Below, piece by piece: positions 8,224-17,230 of a DNA stretch of 64,000 bases. Every line of letters begins with the position of its first letter. The first letter of the stretch is position 1. The stretch lies in assembly GCF_004023625.1 (NCBI RefSeq), contig NZ_RPDJ01000015.1, positions 186,001-250,000 of the forward strand, given 5' to 3'. The notes beneath the pieces are model-generated. The model saw only the letters and a program-made list of their open reading frames with translations, made no database searches and was not told where the DNA came from. The DNA is from Streptomyces cavernae (lineage in GTDB: Bacteria > Actinomycetota > Actinomycetes > Streptomycetales > Streptomycetaceae). A program made the translations under genes and the position numbers.

Positions 8224-9555
8224 TCAGGGGGTGATGACCCGGCTGATCTCAAGCGCCAGGAGCAACGGCAGATGGTCCTGCGGCAGGGGGCGGCCCATCA
8301 GCTCTTCGGCCCGCTTGACCCGGTAGGCGACGGTGGTGGGCGCCACGAAGAGGTCCTCGGCGGCCAGGCTGCGGCTCCGTCCGTGCGCCAGGTACAGACG
8401 CAGCGTCTCCCGGATCACGGCAACCTTCGGGTCGGGGACGGCCAGCGGTCCCAGCACATCGCGCATATAACGCTCGGCGTGCTCTGCGTTGGCGGTCAGC
8501 AGGGACAGCACAGCGATGTCGGCGTAGGCGTACGTGCCCGGGTTGCCGAGTGCCTGTGCCACCCGCTGGGTCTCCCGGGCCGCCAGGTGGCTGGCGCGGA
8601 AACCCTGGTTGCCCCTGGCCTGCGGCCCCAGCGCCGTGTAGACACCGCCGGCGCAGCGTGCTGTCGGCGCCGTACCTTCGCGGATCAGGGCGGCGAGATC
8701 CGCCGGCGGTTGCCCGGGCCAGCTCAGCCATACCCATACCTCGGACGTGCCGGTAGGCAGGACGAGGGAGCGTACGGCCTGTGACGCGCCGACGAGATCG
8801 GTGGCGAGCCGGTGCAGCGGCGCGGACGAGACCTGCGCCTCCTCCCCGTCGGCCGTCCACAGGATGGCGGCCATATGGTGGTGGCCGAGGTCGAGGCCCA
8901 GGGTGTTCTCCACGGCGGTGGGGTCGGCGGGTCGGCCGGCGAGCAGGTCCTCCACGAGCTTGCGGCGGGCCGCCGTGCGACTGCCCGCCCAGTGCTCCCG
9001 CTCCGCCGCGTACTGCGTGGTGAACGCCGTGGTCAGCTCTTCCACGTAGGCGAAGGACAGGCGTGCGACACGCTCGCTCTCGTCGGGCCGGCGGTCGGCT
9101 TCGACGAGGAGCCGCAGTGCGGCGAGCAGACGTTCGTAGGTGTGCACGTGAGAGGTCCACACGGCCCGCAGGATCCGGTCCAGCGATACGCCCCGGTGCA
9201 CGAGATCACGGTTGCCGTCGACCGCCTCGGGCGGGACGGCGATGAGGTCCGGGGGAGTGTCGTGGAGCAGCCCCCGCAGGATCGCGATGCAGCACGCCTC
9301 CGCCGACCGGCGTGCCGTCCGCAGCCCCACTGGTCCGTCGGCGATCTCGGGAGACTGCCGGACGAACTTCTCGGCGGCCCCGGCGGCCGTCTCCACCGCC
9401 CAGGCCACGGGACCGGGGCCCAGATCGGCTTCGGCCTCGGCGACGGTCGCGGGGGAGGAGGCCGGTGCCGGGCCGAGCGTGTCGCCGTCCGGCCGCAATC
9501 CCAGCAGCCACTCACCCGCGCTCGTCATGACGGCCACCTCGCTCGCCTCGCTCAT
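8224..9555 (-). CDS. PucR/CdaR-type transcriptional regulator
   Basis: A regulator of about 443 residues with the C-terminal PucR HTH: ETLRLYLAHGRSRSLAAEDL, followed by VAPTTVAYRVKRAEELMGRP. A middle GGDEF-like domain carries GNQGFRASHLAARETQRVA, typical of CdaR/PucR proteins. The N-terminal region is a poorly conserved sensor. The start is uncertain between 9555 and 9528; the latter has GAGGTG at better spacing. PucR regulators usually activate catabolic genes in response to a small metabolite. It sits inside the leftward arm of the cleavage-oxygenase island, so control of 4979-8021 is likely. Confidence 0.85.
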   Translation of the reverse strand: MSEASEVAVMTSAGEWLLGLRPDGDTLGPAPASSPATVAEAEADLGPGPVAWAVETAAGAAEKFVRQSPEIADGPVGLRTARRSAEACCIAILRGLLHDTPPDLIAVPPEAVDGNRDLVHRGVSLDRILRAVWTSHVHTYERLLAALRLLVEADRRPDESERVARLSFAYVEELTTAFTTQYAAEREHWAGSRTAARRKLVEDLLAGRPADPTAVENTLGLDLGHHHMAAILWTADGEEAQVSSAPLHRLATDLVGASQAVRSLVLPTGTSEVWVWLSWPGQPPADLAALIREGTAPTARCAGGVYTALGPQARGNQGFRASHLAARETQRVAQALGNPGTYAYADIAVLSLLTANAEHAERYMRDVLGPLAVPDPKVAVIRETLRLYLAHGRSRSLAAEDLFVAPTTVAYRVKRAEELMGRPLPQDHLPLLLALEISRVITP

Positions 9556-9603
9556 CCGCAGTCCATCATCCTCTGGCCACGGCACCCCGCGGGATCCTGC
9601 TGG

Positions 9604-10209
9604 TCATCCGTGTGCGGCCGGGGCGGGTCCGAGCGGGGCGCGGTCGAACAAGGGAGCCAGCAGCTCGCGTGCCCGTTCCGGAGTGATGACGTCCGCCGGG
9701 TCCATCTTCTCGATGCGGCGGCTTCCGGTGTCCTCGTAGATGTGCTCGCCGATCAGGCGGCAGTCCGCGTCGTACGGCCAGAACGACGCCATGTAGTGGG
9801 TGAGTTGATAGTAGGCGTCCGGGTCGTCGATGTCCTCGCCCTGCTCGGCCAGGACACGGCCGGGGAGGTGGTGGCCGAAGAAGGACTCGATGGCCAGGCC
9901 CCAGTCCGCTACGGCCACGTGGTCGGTGATCGGCCCGAAGACGTTGGCGCGCGCGTCGGTGATGCCCGCGTAGAACGCGCCGATCTCGGCCCTGCCGCGT
10001 AGGTGGAGCGAGGTGCCGTTCTCGTTGATGCGGTAGACGGGCTCGTCGACGATCATGTCCGGCTGGAGGATCTCCCGCCAGCGCCCGGAGACCTCCAGCA
10101 GCGCGTGCCTGCGGAAGTTCAGCAGGATCGCCCTGTGCCGCGGGTTCTCCGTGACCGCGAGGAGAGCGTCGGGCTCCTTGACGACGTCGCGTACGTCGAA
10201 AACGTTCAT
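9604..10209 (-). CDS. SnoaL/NTF2-like protein
   Basis: A 201-residue protein with the look of the SnoaL-like/NTF2 cone fold. It has an N-terminal helix followed by IVDEPVYRINENG, then LRGRAEIGAFYAGITDAR, a pattern seen in polyketide cyclases and in catabolic isomerase or dehydratase relatives. No catalytic assignment can be made from the sequence alone. It lies 25 bp downstream of the SDR gene in the same leftward arm, so it probably acts on the same substrate, for example as a hydratase or isomerase. Confidence 0.7.
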   Translation of the reverse strand: MNVFDVRDVVKEPDALLAVTENPRHRAILLNFRRHALLEVSGRWREILQPDMIVDEPVYRINENGTSLHLRGRAEIGAFYAGITDARANVFGPITDHVAVADWGLAIESFFGHHLPGRVLAEQGEDIDDPDAYYQLTHYMASFWPYDADCRLIGEHIYEDTGSRRIEKMDPADVITPERARELLAPLFDRAPLGPAPAAHG

Positions 10210-10234
10210 GCCGGTGCCTTTCGAGCCGAGTGGT

Positions 10235-11020
10235 TCAGGGGCGGATCTGCATGGGGTCGCTGGCGTCGACGCCGCCGTCGATGACGTGGACGGCGCCGGT
10301 GATGTACGGCGCCTCGTCGCTCAGCAGGAAGGCGACCAGGGCGGCGACCTCGGCGGTCGTGCCCATGCGCCCGAGCGGGCCGTGCTTGTGCAGTGCGGTG
10401 AGCGCCGGCTCGCCACCCAGTGCTTCCGTGAGGGGCTGCTGCATCGGTGTCTCGATCAGCCCCGGTGCGATGACGTTCACCCGTACCCCGAGCGGGGCTC
10501 CCTCGATCGCGGCGCTGCGGGCCAGGCCGATCACGGCGTGTTTGCTCGCCGTGTACGCCACGATCGCGGCGCTCGCCCGCAGCCCGGCCAGGGAACTGGT
10601 GACCACCACGGCGCCGGGCCGGGCGGTGGCACGAAAGTGACGCAACGCGTCGCGCAGACCGAGGAACACACCGCGCTGGTTGACCGCGACGACCCGGTCG
10701 TAGTCCGCCGCGTCGAGATCGGCGAACGATCCGAAGGGGCCGGAGATCCCCGCGTTGAGGTGGAACAGATCGACACCGCCGAAGTGGTCGACGGCGGCCC
10801 GGAGGTAGACCGCAGCGTCGGGCTCCTGCGACACGTCGGCCGTGATGGCCAGTGCCTGCGGCCCGCACTGTGCGGCGACGGCGGACACGGCGTCCTCGTC
10901 GCGGTCGACGAGGGCGACCGAGCAGCCCTCGTCGGCGAGGCGCCGCGCGGTGGCCGCCCCGATCCCGCTGCCGGCGCCGGTCACCAGCGCCACGCGTCCG
11001 GTCAGCCCAGCGAAGGACAT
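10235..11020 (-). CDS. Short-chain dehydrogenase/reductase
   Basis: A classical 261-residue SDR. It has the NAD(P)-binding TGAGSGIGAATARRL motif at residues 15-30, NAGISG, the catalytic Ser in SSLAG, YTASK, and the downstream PGLIETPM. An aspartate after the second strand (ALVDRDED) suggests NAD rather than NADP. It opens the leftward arm of the island and diverges from the ABC transporter operon. The 112-bp gap contains an inverted repeat. A role in oxidising an alcohol intermediate of the imported compound is plausible but not shown. Confidence 0.85.
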   Translation of the reverse strand: MSFAGLTGRVALVTGAGSGIGAATARRLADEGCSVALVDRDEDAVSAVAAQCGPQALAITADVSQEPDAAVYLRAAVDHFGGVDLFHLNAGISGPFGSFADLDAADYDRVVAVNQRGVFLGLRDALRHFRATARPGAVVVTSSLAGLRASAAIVAYTASKHAVIGLARSAAIEGAPLGVRVNVIAPGLIETPMQQPLTEALGGEPALTALHKHGPLGRMGTTAEVAALVAFLLSDEAPYITGAVHVIDGGVDASDPMQIRP

Positions 11021-11044
11021 ATCGGCCGCTCCTCAACTCTTAGA

Positions 11045-11063
11045 AGTCCCGTTATTTAGGACT
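11045..11063. promoter_or_regulatory. Inverted repeat in the divergent promoter region
   Basis: AGTCC and GGACT flank the AT-rich spacer CGTTATTTA, between the divergent SDR and ABC-ATPase genes. Position and symmetry fit an operator for the IclR or PucR protein of this island. The AT-rich centre stands out in very GC-rich surroundings. Confidence 0.4.
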
Positions 11064-11132
11064 GGTTTTTCGATGGGAGGGACACTAACCTGCGTCCACA
11101 CGTCGGTCAACGACATGGAAGGAGTCGCGAAG

Positions 11133-12737
11133 GTGAGTACTTCGGACACCGCGCTGACCGTGCGGGGACTGGGAAAGAACTTCGGCGGTGTGACGGCGCT
11201 CGAAGGTGTCGACCTCGCCGTGCGCCGTGCCGAGGCCGTGGCGGTCATCGGGCCGAACGGGGCCGGAAAGAGCACCCTCCTCAAGCTGATCGCCGGGGTG
11301 CACCGGCGGGATTCGGGAAGCATCCATCTCGGAGACCACCGGTTGGACCGGTTGCCGCCGCACCGCATCACCAGGCTGGGCGTGGCTCTGGCCCACCAGG
11401 TCCCCCGGCCCTTCCATGGCCTGTCCGTCCGCGACAACGTGCGGATCGGGGCCATGGCTGCAGGGCCGCCCATGCGCGGGCCGGAAATCGCTGACCTGCT
11501 GGCCCTGTGCCGTCTGGACACCAAAGCAGCCCGTTCCGCGGACTCGCTGCGCGTCCTGGATCTGAAACGACTGGAGGTCGCGCGGGCGCTGGCCACCCGG
11601 CCGCGGGTGCTCATGCTCGACGAGGTGGCCGCGGGGCTGGTGGGCCGCGAACTCGACGAGGCGATCGACCTGATTCGCCAGGTCCATGAGCGAGGCACCA
11701 CCGTGATCCTTGTAGAGCACATCGAACGGGTCGTCCGCGAGATCGTCGACCGCGTTCTGGTGCTCAACTGGGGGCGTCCGATAGCGCACGGCACTCCGGC
11801 GCAGATTGCTGTCGACGAGCAGGTGCGCGCGGTCTACCTCGGCGACAGCTCTTCACCGGGCGGCAGCGCTACCGCCCGTTCTCCTAGCGCTAATCAGGAC
11901 ATGCGGAGCGTAGAGCAGGACACCGCAGTCACCGCCTCTCAGCGCGGCACCGACGACGTGCTGGTCCTGGACGGAGTCACCTCCGGATACGGCGACATGG
12001 TGGCCCTACGGGACTTCTCACTGCGCCTGGGGCGCGGACAGATCGTCACCGTGCTCGGGGCGAACGGCGCGGGGAAGTCCACGCTCTGCGGCACCCTCAT
12101 GGGCACCGTCGCCACCCGTACCGGCCGCATCACGGCGTTCGGCCGGGACATCACCCGCCTGCCGGCGCACGAGCGGGCCCGCCTGGGCATCGCGTACTGC
12201 CAGGAGGGCCGCCGCGTCTTCGGCGATCTGACCGTCGCCGAGAACCTGCGACTCGGCGCCCCGCTCTCGCTGGGCAGGGGCGAGGTGGAAGGCCGGATGG
12301 AGCGGGTGCATACCGTGTTCCCCGTGCTCGCCGAACGCGCGGGGCAGCGCGCGGGCACGATGTCCGGCGGGCAGCAGCAGATGCTCGCCGTGGGACGCGC
12401 CCTCATGGCGGATCCGTCCGTGCTGATCTGTGACGAGATCTCGCTGGGCCTGGCCCCTGTCGCCATCGACGCGTTGTACCGGGCACTCGCCGAGATCAAC
12501 GCCCAGGGCGTGGCGATCCTGCTCGTCGAGCAGAACGTCAAGCGTGCCCTGGGCATCTGCGACCACGCGGTCGTCCTCTCCCGGGGACGCGTCTCCTACC
12601 AGGGCGGATCGGCCGGCCTGCTGGACGACGCGGACCTGGACGCCGCCTACTTCGGCACCGACACCACGGATGCCCCTGCCTCCACCGGAGCCTCGCACTC
12701 GGGCTCGCCCGCACGCACCACTGGAGAACCCTCATGA
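11133..12737 (+). CDS. Fused LivG-LivF ABC transporter ATPase
   Basis: A single 534-residue polypeptide with two complete ATPase domains. The first (about 1-237) has Walker A GPNGAGKST (40-48) and LMLDE for Walker B. Its signature segment reads SLRVLDLKRLEVARA rather than LSGGQ. The second (about 276-500) has GANGAGKST (309-317), MSGGQQQ (410-416) and LICDE. A linker of about 35 residues rich in Ser/Ala/Gly joins them. Branched-chain-type transporters usually use separate LivG and LivF proteins. I chose the GTG at 11133 because GGAAGGAG precedes it by 8 nt. The stop overlaps the start of the binding-protein gene (ATGA). Confidence 0.92.
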   Translation: MSTSDTALTVRGLGKNFGGVTALEGVDLAVRRAEAVAVIGPNGAGKSTLLKLIAGVHRRDSGSIHLGDHRLDRLPPHRITRLGVALAHQVPRPFHGLSVRDNVRIGAMAAGPPMRGPEIADLLALCRLDTKAARSADSLRVLDLKRLEVARALATRPRVLMLDEVAAGLVGRELDEAIDLIRQVHERGTTVILVEHIERVVREIVDRVLVLNWGRPIAHGTPAQIAVDEQVRAVYLGDSSSPGGSATARSPSANQDMRSVEQDTAVTASQRGTDDVLVLDGVTSGYGDMVALRDFSLRLGRGQIVTVLGANGAGKSTLCGTLMGTVATRTGRITAFGRDITRLPAHERARLGIAYCQEGRRVFGDLTVAENLRLGAPLSLGRGEVEGRMERVHTVFPVLAERAGQRAGTMSGGQQQMLAVGRALMADPSVLICDEISLGLAPVAIDALYRALAEINAQGVAILLVEQNVKRALGICDHAVVLSRGRVSYQGGSAGLLDDADLDAAYFGTDTTDAPASTGASHSGSPARTTGEPS

Positions 12738-13933
12738 GAACAGTCAGACCGTCCCTGCGCCTGGCCTGCGCCACCGCCTGCGCCGCGTTGCTCGTGGCCG
12801 GCTGCGCCGGCAACGACACATCGAGCGCGAGCAGCGCGAGCAGCAGCGGCCCCATCGTGATCGGCACCAGCATCTCCCTGTCCGGCACCACGGTGCTGAC
12901 CTCGATCAAGGATGGCTACCAGCTCGCCGTCGACAAGGTGAACGCGGCCGGCGGAGTCAAGGTGGGCGGGGTCAAGCGCAAGATCAAGCTGGTCGTGCTG
13001 GACAACCGGAGCGACACCAACACGATGGTGCAGCAGGTCCGCTCCCTGGTGCTCAGCGACCACGCCGTCGCCCTGCTGGGCTCCTGCTGTCAGCAGAACA
13101 TCGACATGCAGGGTCAGGCCGACGCGCTGAAGACCCCCCTGATCATGGGCGCCCTCCCTGTGGAACTTCTGCCCGCGGGCAAGGGCTACGCCTGGAACTC
13201 CTTCCAGTCCCTGACTGACGGCGCCGACAAGTTCTACGAACTCGCCGCCACAGCGTCCACCAATAAGAAGATCCTCATGGTCAGCACCAATGACGCCCAG
13301 GGCAAGGCCACCGGACAGCTGTGGGGCGGGCTGGGCAAGAAGGCCGGTTTCACCGTCGCCTCCAGCAAGGCGGTGCCGGGCGGCACCACGGATTTCTCCG
13401 ACGTCATCCAGTCCGGCAAGTCCACCGGTGCTCAGATACTCATCGCGAACATGACACCACCGGACTGCTTCGCCATGTGGAAGCAGATGAAGGCGCTGGC
13501 GTACAAGCCGAAGCTCGCCATCGGCCTGCAGTGCGCCCAGACCCCTGGCTGGAGTTCCCTGGGCTCGCTGGGCGACGGCACCCTCGTCCAGCTGAACTGG
13601 ACGGATTCCGCGGGACTGCCGGACACCCGGATGATCGTCGACAAGTTCGCCGCGAAGTACCCCGCCCTCAACGATCTGGGCTCGGTCGCGCTCGGCTACC
13701 ACGAGGCCGAACTCCTGATGAGCGCCATCTCCCGGTCCGGCACCGCCACCCCCGCCGCCATCAACAAGGCCCTCGCCATCACCGACATGTCGTCCGCTCT
13801 GGGCCCCGTGAAGTTCACGGACAACAAGAGCACCACACCGTCCTTCATCGGGCAGTGGGAGAACGGCAAGATCCAGCAGGTCTGGCCGGCCAAGGGTGCC
13901 ATCCCCCTGAAGTCCCTCTCCGGCCTGCGCTGA
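12734..13933 (+). CDS. Branched-chain-type solute-binding lipoprotein
   Basis: A 399-residue exported protein. Residues 1-24 form a lipoprotein signal with lipobox LVAGC. The mature part starts after a Ser-rich stretch with PIVIGTSISLSG, the typical opening of LivK/type-1 periplasmic binding proteins. Such receptors bind amino acids, but many actinobacterial and proteobacterial versions bind aromatic acids. Given its neighbours, an aromatic substrate is likely here. It is translationally coupled to the ATPase gene, and the permease genes follow. Confidence 0.92.
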   Translation: MRTVRPSLRLACATACAALLVAGCAGNDTSSASSASSSGPIVIGTSISLSGTTVLTSIKDGYQLAVDKVNAAGGVKVGGVKRKIKLVVLDNRSDTNTMVQQVRSLVLSDHAVALLGSCCQQNIDMQGQADALKTPLIMGALPVELLPAGKGYAWNSFQSLTDGADKFYELAATASTNKKILMVSTNDAQGKATGQLWGGLGKKAGFTVASSKAVPGGTTDFSDVIQSGKSTGAQILIANMTPPDCFAMWKQMKALAYKPKLAIGLQCAQTPGWSSLGSLGDGTLVQLNWTDSAGLPDTRMIVDKFAAKYPALNDLGSVALGYHEAELLMSAISRSGTATPAAINKALAITDMSSALGPVKFTDNKSTTPSFIGQWENGKIQQVWPAKGAIPLKSLSGLR

Positions 13934-13967
13934 ACCGTCCGCCGAAACGGCAGAAGGGAATCGAGAC

Positions 13968-14831
13968 ATGAGCCTGGACGTGCTGGCCGCCGGCATTCTG
14001 GCCGGCGGTCTGTACGCCCTGATCGGCCTGGGGATCTCCCTGGTCTTCGGGGTGCTCGGACTGATGAACCTCGCCCACGGCGAACTCGTCATCGGCGGCG
14101 CCTACCTGGCCTCGCTGCTCGTGGTCGACGCCGGCTGGGATCCGCTCGCCGCGCTGCCGCTCGCCATGGCCACCATGGCGCTGATCGCCTACCCGCTGCA
14201 GCGCTATCTGCTCACGCCCCTGCTCAGGGACAGCAAGAGCGCCCCGCTGGTGGCCACCTTCGGCCTCTCACTGCTCGGGCAGGCGCTCTTTCAGGCCGCC
14301 TTCGGAACCCACCCCAAGGCGCTGCCCGCCTCCTACGCCGACACCGGTCTGTCCATGCTCGGCGTACGGGTCCAGACCGTCTACGTCATCGCCTTCGGGC
14401 TCACCGTCGTGCTGTGCGCCGCGACCCACCTGGTGCTCACCAGGACACGGGCCGGCAGCGCGGTGCGGGCGGCCTCAGCTGATCCCGGCACCGCGGCGGT
14501 ACTAGGAATCGACGTCAACCGCGTCTACGCCATGACCTTCGCCGGTGCGGCGGCGCTCGCCGCGGCCGGCGGAGTGCTCACCGGCGTCGCGCAGAGCTTC
14601 ACCCCCAGCAGCGGCCTGCCGCTGCTGCTCACCGGCTTCGCCGTGATGGCCCTCGCGGGCATCGGCAGCGTGGGCGGCGTGCTGGCGGCGGGCGTGGCGC
14701 TGGGCGTTCTCCAGTCCGTCAGCGTCAGCCTCTTCGGCGGCGGCTGGCGCGACGTGGTCGTCTACCTGGCCTTCTTCCTCGTCCTCGCGGTCCGCCCGCA
14801 GGGCCTGTTCCGAAAGGCGCATGCCGCATGA
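13968..14831 (+). CDS. LivH-type ABC permease
   Basis: A 287-residue integral membrane protein with about eight hydrophobic helices. It has the LivH family opening (LAAGILAGGLYALIGLGISL, then GVLGLMNLAHGEL). With the downstream LivM-type protein it forms the inner-membrane channel of the transporter. AAGGGAA precedes the ATG. Its TGA overlaps the next start, showing a single operon. Confidence 0.92.
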   Translation: MSLDVLAAGILAGGLYALIGLGISLVFGVLGLMNLAHGELVIGGAYLASLLVVDAGWDPLAALPLAMATMALIAYPLQRYLLTPLLRDSKSAPLVATFGLSLLGQALFQAAFGTHPKALPASYADTGLSMLGVRVQTVYVIAFGLTVVLCAATHLVLTRTRAGSAVRAASADPGTAAVLGIDVNRVYAMTFAGAAALAAAGGVLTGVAQSFTPSSGLPLLLTGFAVMALAGIGSVGGVLAAGVALGVLQSVSVSLFGGGWRDVVVYLAFFLVLAVRPQGLFRKAHAA

Positions 14832-15862
14832 CACCCACGCCCACCCTGCGGCGCTGGTGGCCCGCGCTCGCCCTGCTTCTCGCCACCTTGGTCTGCTTCG
14901 CGCTCGGAGGCGTGCTCGACCACGGGGCCCTCGACCTCGGCGTCACCCTGCTGTGCTACCTGGCCATCGCCCAGGCGTGGAACGTGCTCGCCGGCTTCGG
15001 CGGCCTGGTCTCGCTGGGTGCCGCGGCCTTCGTCGCGGCCGGCGGCTACGCAGCCGCGCTGCTGCTCGTCCACACCGGCCTGAGCTGGCCCCTGGCCGTA
15101 GTGGCGGCGCCGGTCGCCGCCATGCTGCTCGCCCTTCTGCTGTCCGCCGCGCTGCTGCGCCTGCGCGGCGACTACTTCTCCATCGGCACCCTGGCCATCG
15201 CCATCGCTCTCCAGGCACTGATCCGCAACTGGGACTGGGCGGGCGGTGCCAGTGGTGTCTCCCTGCCCGTCGACTCCGTGCCCAGCGGCGGCAACCTGTT
15301 CCAACTCGCCGTGATCGTCGCGGCGCTGGCCATGGCCCTCACTCTGCACGCGCGGCACAGTGACTTCGGGCTCCGGCTGGCCGCGATCCGCGACAACGAA
15401 CCGGCCGCCGCCGGACTCGGTGTTGCCGTCCGCCGCCACCAGCTCGCCGCGCTGCTCCTCTCCAGCGCGATCACCGGACTGGCCGGGGCGGTGGTCGCCT
15501 TCCAGTTCGTCGTCATCTCCCCGGACGGTGTGGCCGGCGTGTCCTGGAGCCTCAACGCCGTGCTGATGGCTGTGGTCGGCGGAGCCGGCACCGTGCTGGG
15601 CCCGCTCCTGGGCGTGGTCGTCGTCTATTACGGCCTCACCCGCGGACTGCAGAATGAGCAGACGCTTTCTCTGGTGATCGAGGGCGTCCTGCTCATCCTC
15701 ATCGTTCGTTTCGCCCCGCAGGGCGTGTGGCCGATGTTGTGCAGGGTCGCCCGACGACTGCTCGGCCGACGCTCCCCGAGCGGTCGGCCGACCGCCGACC
15801 GCGGTGACGAGGAAGAAACCGTCCCTTCGGGGACCGAGCCTCTCGCCGTGGACCTCGCATGA
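14828..15862 (+). CDS. LivM-type ABC permease
   Basis: A 344-residue membrane protein with about nine predicted helices. It has the LivM landmarks AIAQAWNVLAGFGGLVSLG, LRGDYFSIGTLAIA and GGAGTVLGPLLG. It pairs with the preceding LivH-type permease. The cytoplasmic C-terminal tail (after about residue 305) is charged and longer than usual. The start overlaps the previous stop by ATGA, and its own stop overlaps the following SDR start. Confidence 0.92.
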   Translation: MTPTPTLRRWWPALALLLATLVCFALGGVLDHGALDLGVTLLCYLAIAQAWNVLAGFGGLVSLGAAAFVAAGGYAAALLLVHTGLSWPLAVVAAPVAAMLLALLLSAALLRLRGDYFSIGTLAIAIALQALIRNWDWAGGASGVSLPVDSVPSGGNLFQLAVIVAALAMALTLHARHSDFGLRLAAIRDNEPAAAGLGVAVRRHQLAALLLSSAITGLAGAVVAFQFVVISPDGVAGVSWSLNAVLMAVVGGAGTVLGPLLGVVVVYYGLTRGLQNEQTLSLVIEGVLLILIVRFAPQGVWPMLCRVARRLLGRRSPSGRPTADRGDEEETVPSGTEPLAVDLA

Positions 15863-16659
15863 GTACCGGGGAGTTCACCGGTCGTACCGTCTTGATCACC
15901 GGGGGCGGCGGCGGTATCGGGTACGCCACCGCGGAGCTGCTGACCGAGCGCGGGGCCACCGTGGTCGCCTTGGGGCCGGACGATCCGGGTCTCGAAAGGG
16001 TCGCAGGTCTGCCCCGGACGACAGCCGTTCCGGGCGACGCCGCCGACGAGAACGACGTACGGCGCGCGGTCGACACCGCGCTCCTGGACGGTGGGCGACT
16101 CGACGCCGTGGTGTGCTGCGCCGGCCTCGGTACCTTCGGCACAGTCCTGGACTCGGAGCCCGGCTGGCGGGACACGCTGCGGGCCAACCTGGACACCGCC
16201 TACGTGACGACCCGCAGCGCGCTTCCCGCGCTGATCGACACCGGCGGTGCCGTGGTGCTCGTGTCCTCACTCGCGGGGACGCTCGCCGTGCCCGCCGCCG
16301 CCGCGTACACCACCTCCAAACACGCCCTCATCGGACTCACTCGGTCGTTGGCCGCCGACTTCGGCCCCCTCGGGGTCCGCGCGAACGTGATCTGTCCCGG
16401 CGCCGTGCGCACCCCGATGCTCGACCGCGTGATGGACGAGCTCGGCTCCCGGTCCGGCCAGGACCGGGAAACCGCCTACCGACGTGCCGGATCGCTGGTG
16501 CCGCTGCGCCGTGCAGCGGAACCGTCGGAGATCGCCGAGGCCATCGCGTTCCTCGCCGGGCCGCGCTCGGCGGTCGTCACCGGCGCCGTACTCATGGCGG
16601 ACTGCGGTGTCTCCGCGGTGGACCTGAGCCTGTCACCACTCGACCAGAACCCGTCCTGA
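15859..16659 (+). CDS. Short-chain dehydrogenase/reductase
   Basis: A 266-residue SDR with the cofactor motif TGGGGGIGYATAELL (residues 15-29), CCAGLG, catalytic SSLAG and YTTSK, and the downstream PGAVRTPM loop. It is coupled to the transporter operon by overlapping start and stop codons. It probably oxidises or reduces an intermediate of the imported compound. In this operon it could dehydrogenate a dihydrodiol or side-chain alcohol, but the sequence does not say which. Confidence 0.87.
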   Translation: MSTGEFTGRTVLITGGGGGIGYATAELLTERGATVVALGPDDPGLERVAGLPRTTAVPGDAADENDVRRAVDTALLDGGRLDAVVCCAGLGTFGTVLDSEPGWRDTLRANLDTAYVTTRSALPALIDTGGAVVLVSSLAGTLAVPAAAAYTTSKHALIGLTRSLAADFGPLGVRANVICPGAVRTPMLDRVMDELGSRSGQDRETAYRRAGSLVPLRRAAEPSEIAEAIAFLAGPRSAVVTGAVLMADCGVSAVDLSLSPLDQNPS

Positions 16660-16696
16660 CAACAGACAATCCAGTCCTGAAAGGGAGATACCGAAA

Positions 16697-17188
16697 ATGA
16701 TCACTGGCCTCGGGCACACCGGTTTCTGGGTGTACGACCTGGAGCTGATGCGCGACTTCTACAGCCGCGTGATGGGGTTGACCGTCACCGACGAGGACGA
16801 GGAACGGGGGATCGTCTTCCTGTCCGCCCGCCCCGACGAGGAGCATCACGAGTTCGTGCTCCAGCGCGGTCGCACGGCACCCGACGGAGCGAAACTCACA
16901 CACCAGGTCTCCTGGCGGGTGGACTCCCTGGAGTCGGTCATCGACTTCCACCACCGCTTTCGTGCCGAGGGCATCGAGGTCCAACAGGAGGTCACCCACG
17001 GCAACGCGATCGGGATCTACTTCTTCGATCCGGAGGGCAACCGCAACGAGGTCTACCTGCGGCTGGAGCGGGACGTGCGCCAGCCCTTCCGTAAAACGAT
17101 CGACCTCGACCTGCCGCCCGAGGAGATCCTCGCCGAGTCCGAGCGGCTACTGACCGAAGGAGGGCCCGCGTATCAGCCCGTCCAGTGA
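16697..17188 (+). CDS. VOC-family protein, possible single-domain extradiol dioxygenase
   Basis: A 163-residue protein of the vicinal-oxygen-chelate fold. It opens GLGHTGFWVYDLELMRDFYS, has a central HHEFVL and ends FFDPEGNRNEVYLRLE. H7, a histidine at about 52 and the Glu of NEVYL fit the two-His, one-Glu metal site of extradiol dioxygenases and glyoxalase relatives. AAAGGGAG precedes the ATG. Placed between an SDR and an FAD hydroxylase and upstream of an FAA hydrolase, it is the best candidate for ring cleavage in this operon. A non-oxygenase VOC function remains possible. Confidence 0.78.
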   Translation: MITGLGHTGFWVYDLELMRDFYSRVMGLTVTDEDEERGIVFLSARPDEEHHEFVLQRGRTAPDGAKLTHQVSWRVDSLESVIDFHHRFRAEGIEVQQEVTHGNAIGIYFFDPEGNRNEVYLRLERDVRQPFRKTIDLDLPPEEILAESERLLTEGGPAYQPVQ

Positions 17189-17230
17189 GTTCGCCGCCCC
17201 GTCCCGACGACCACAACGGAGCCCCACTTG

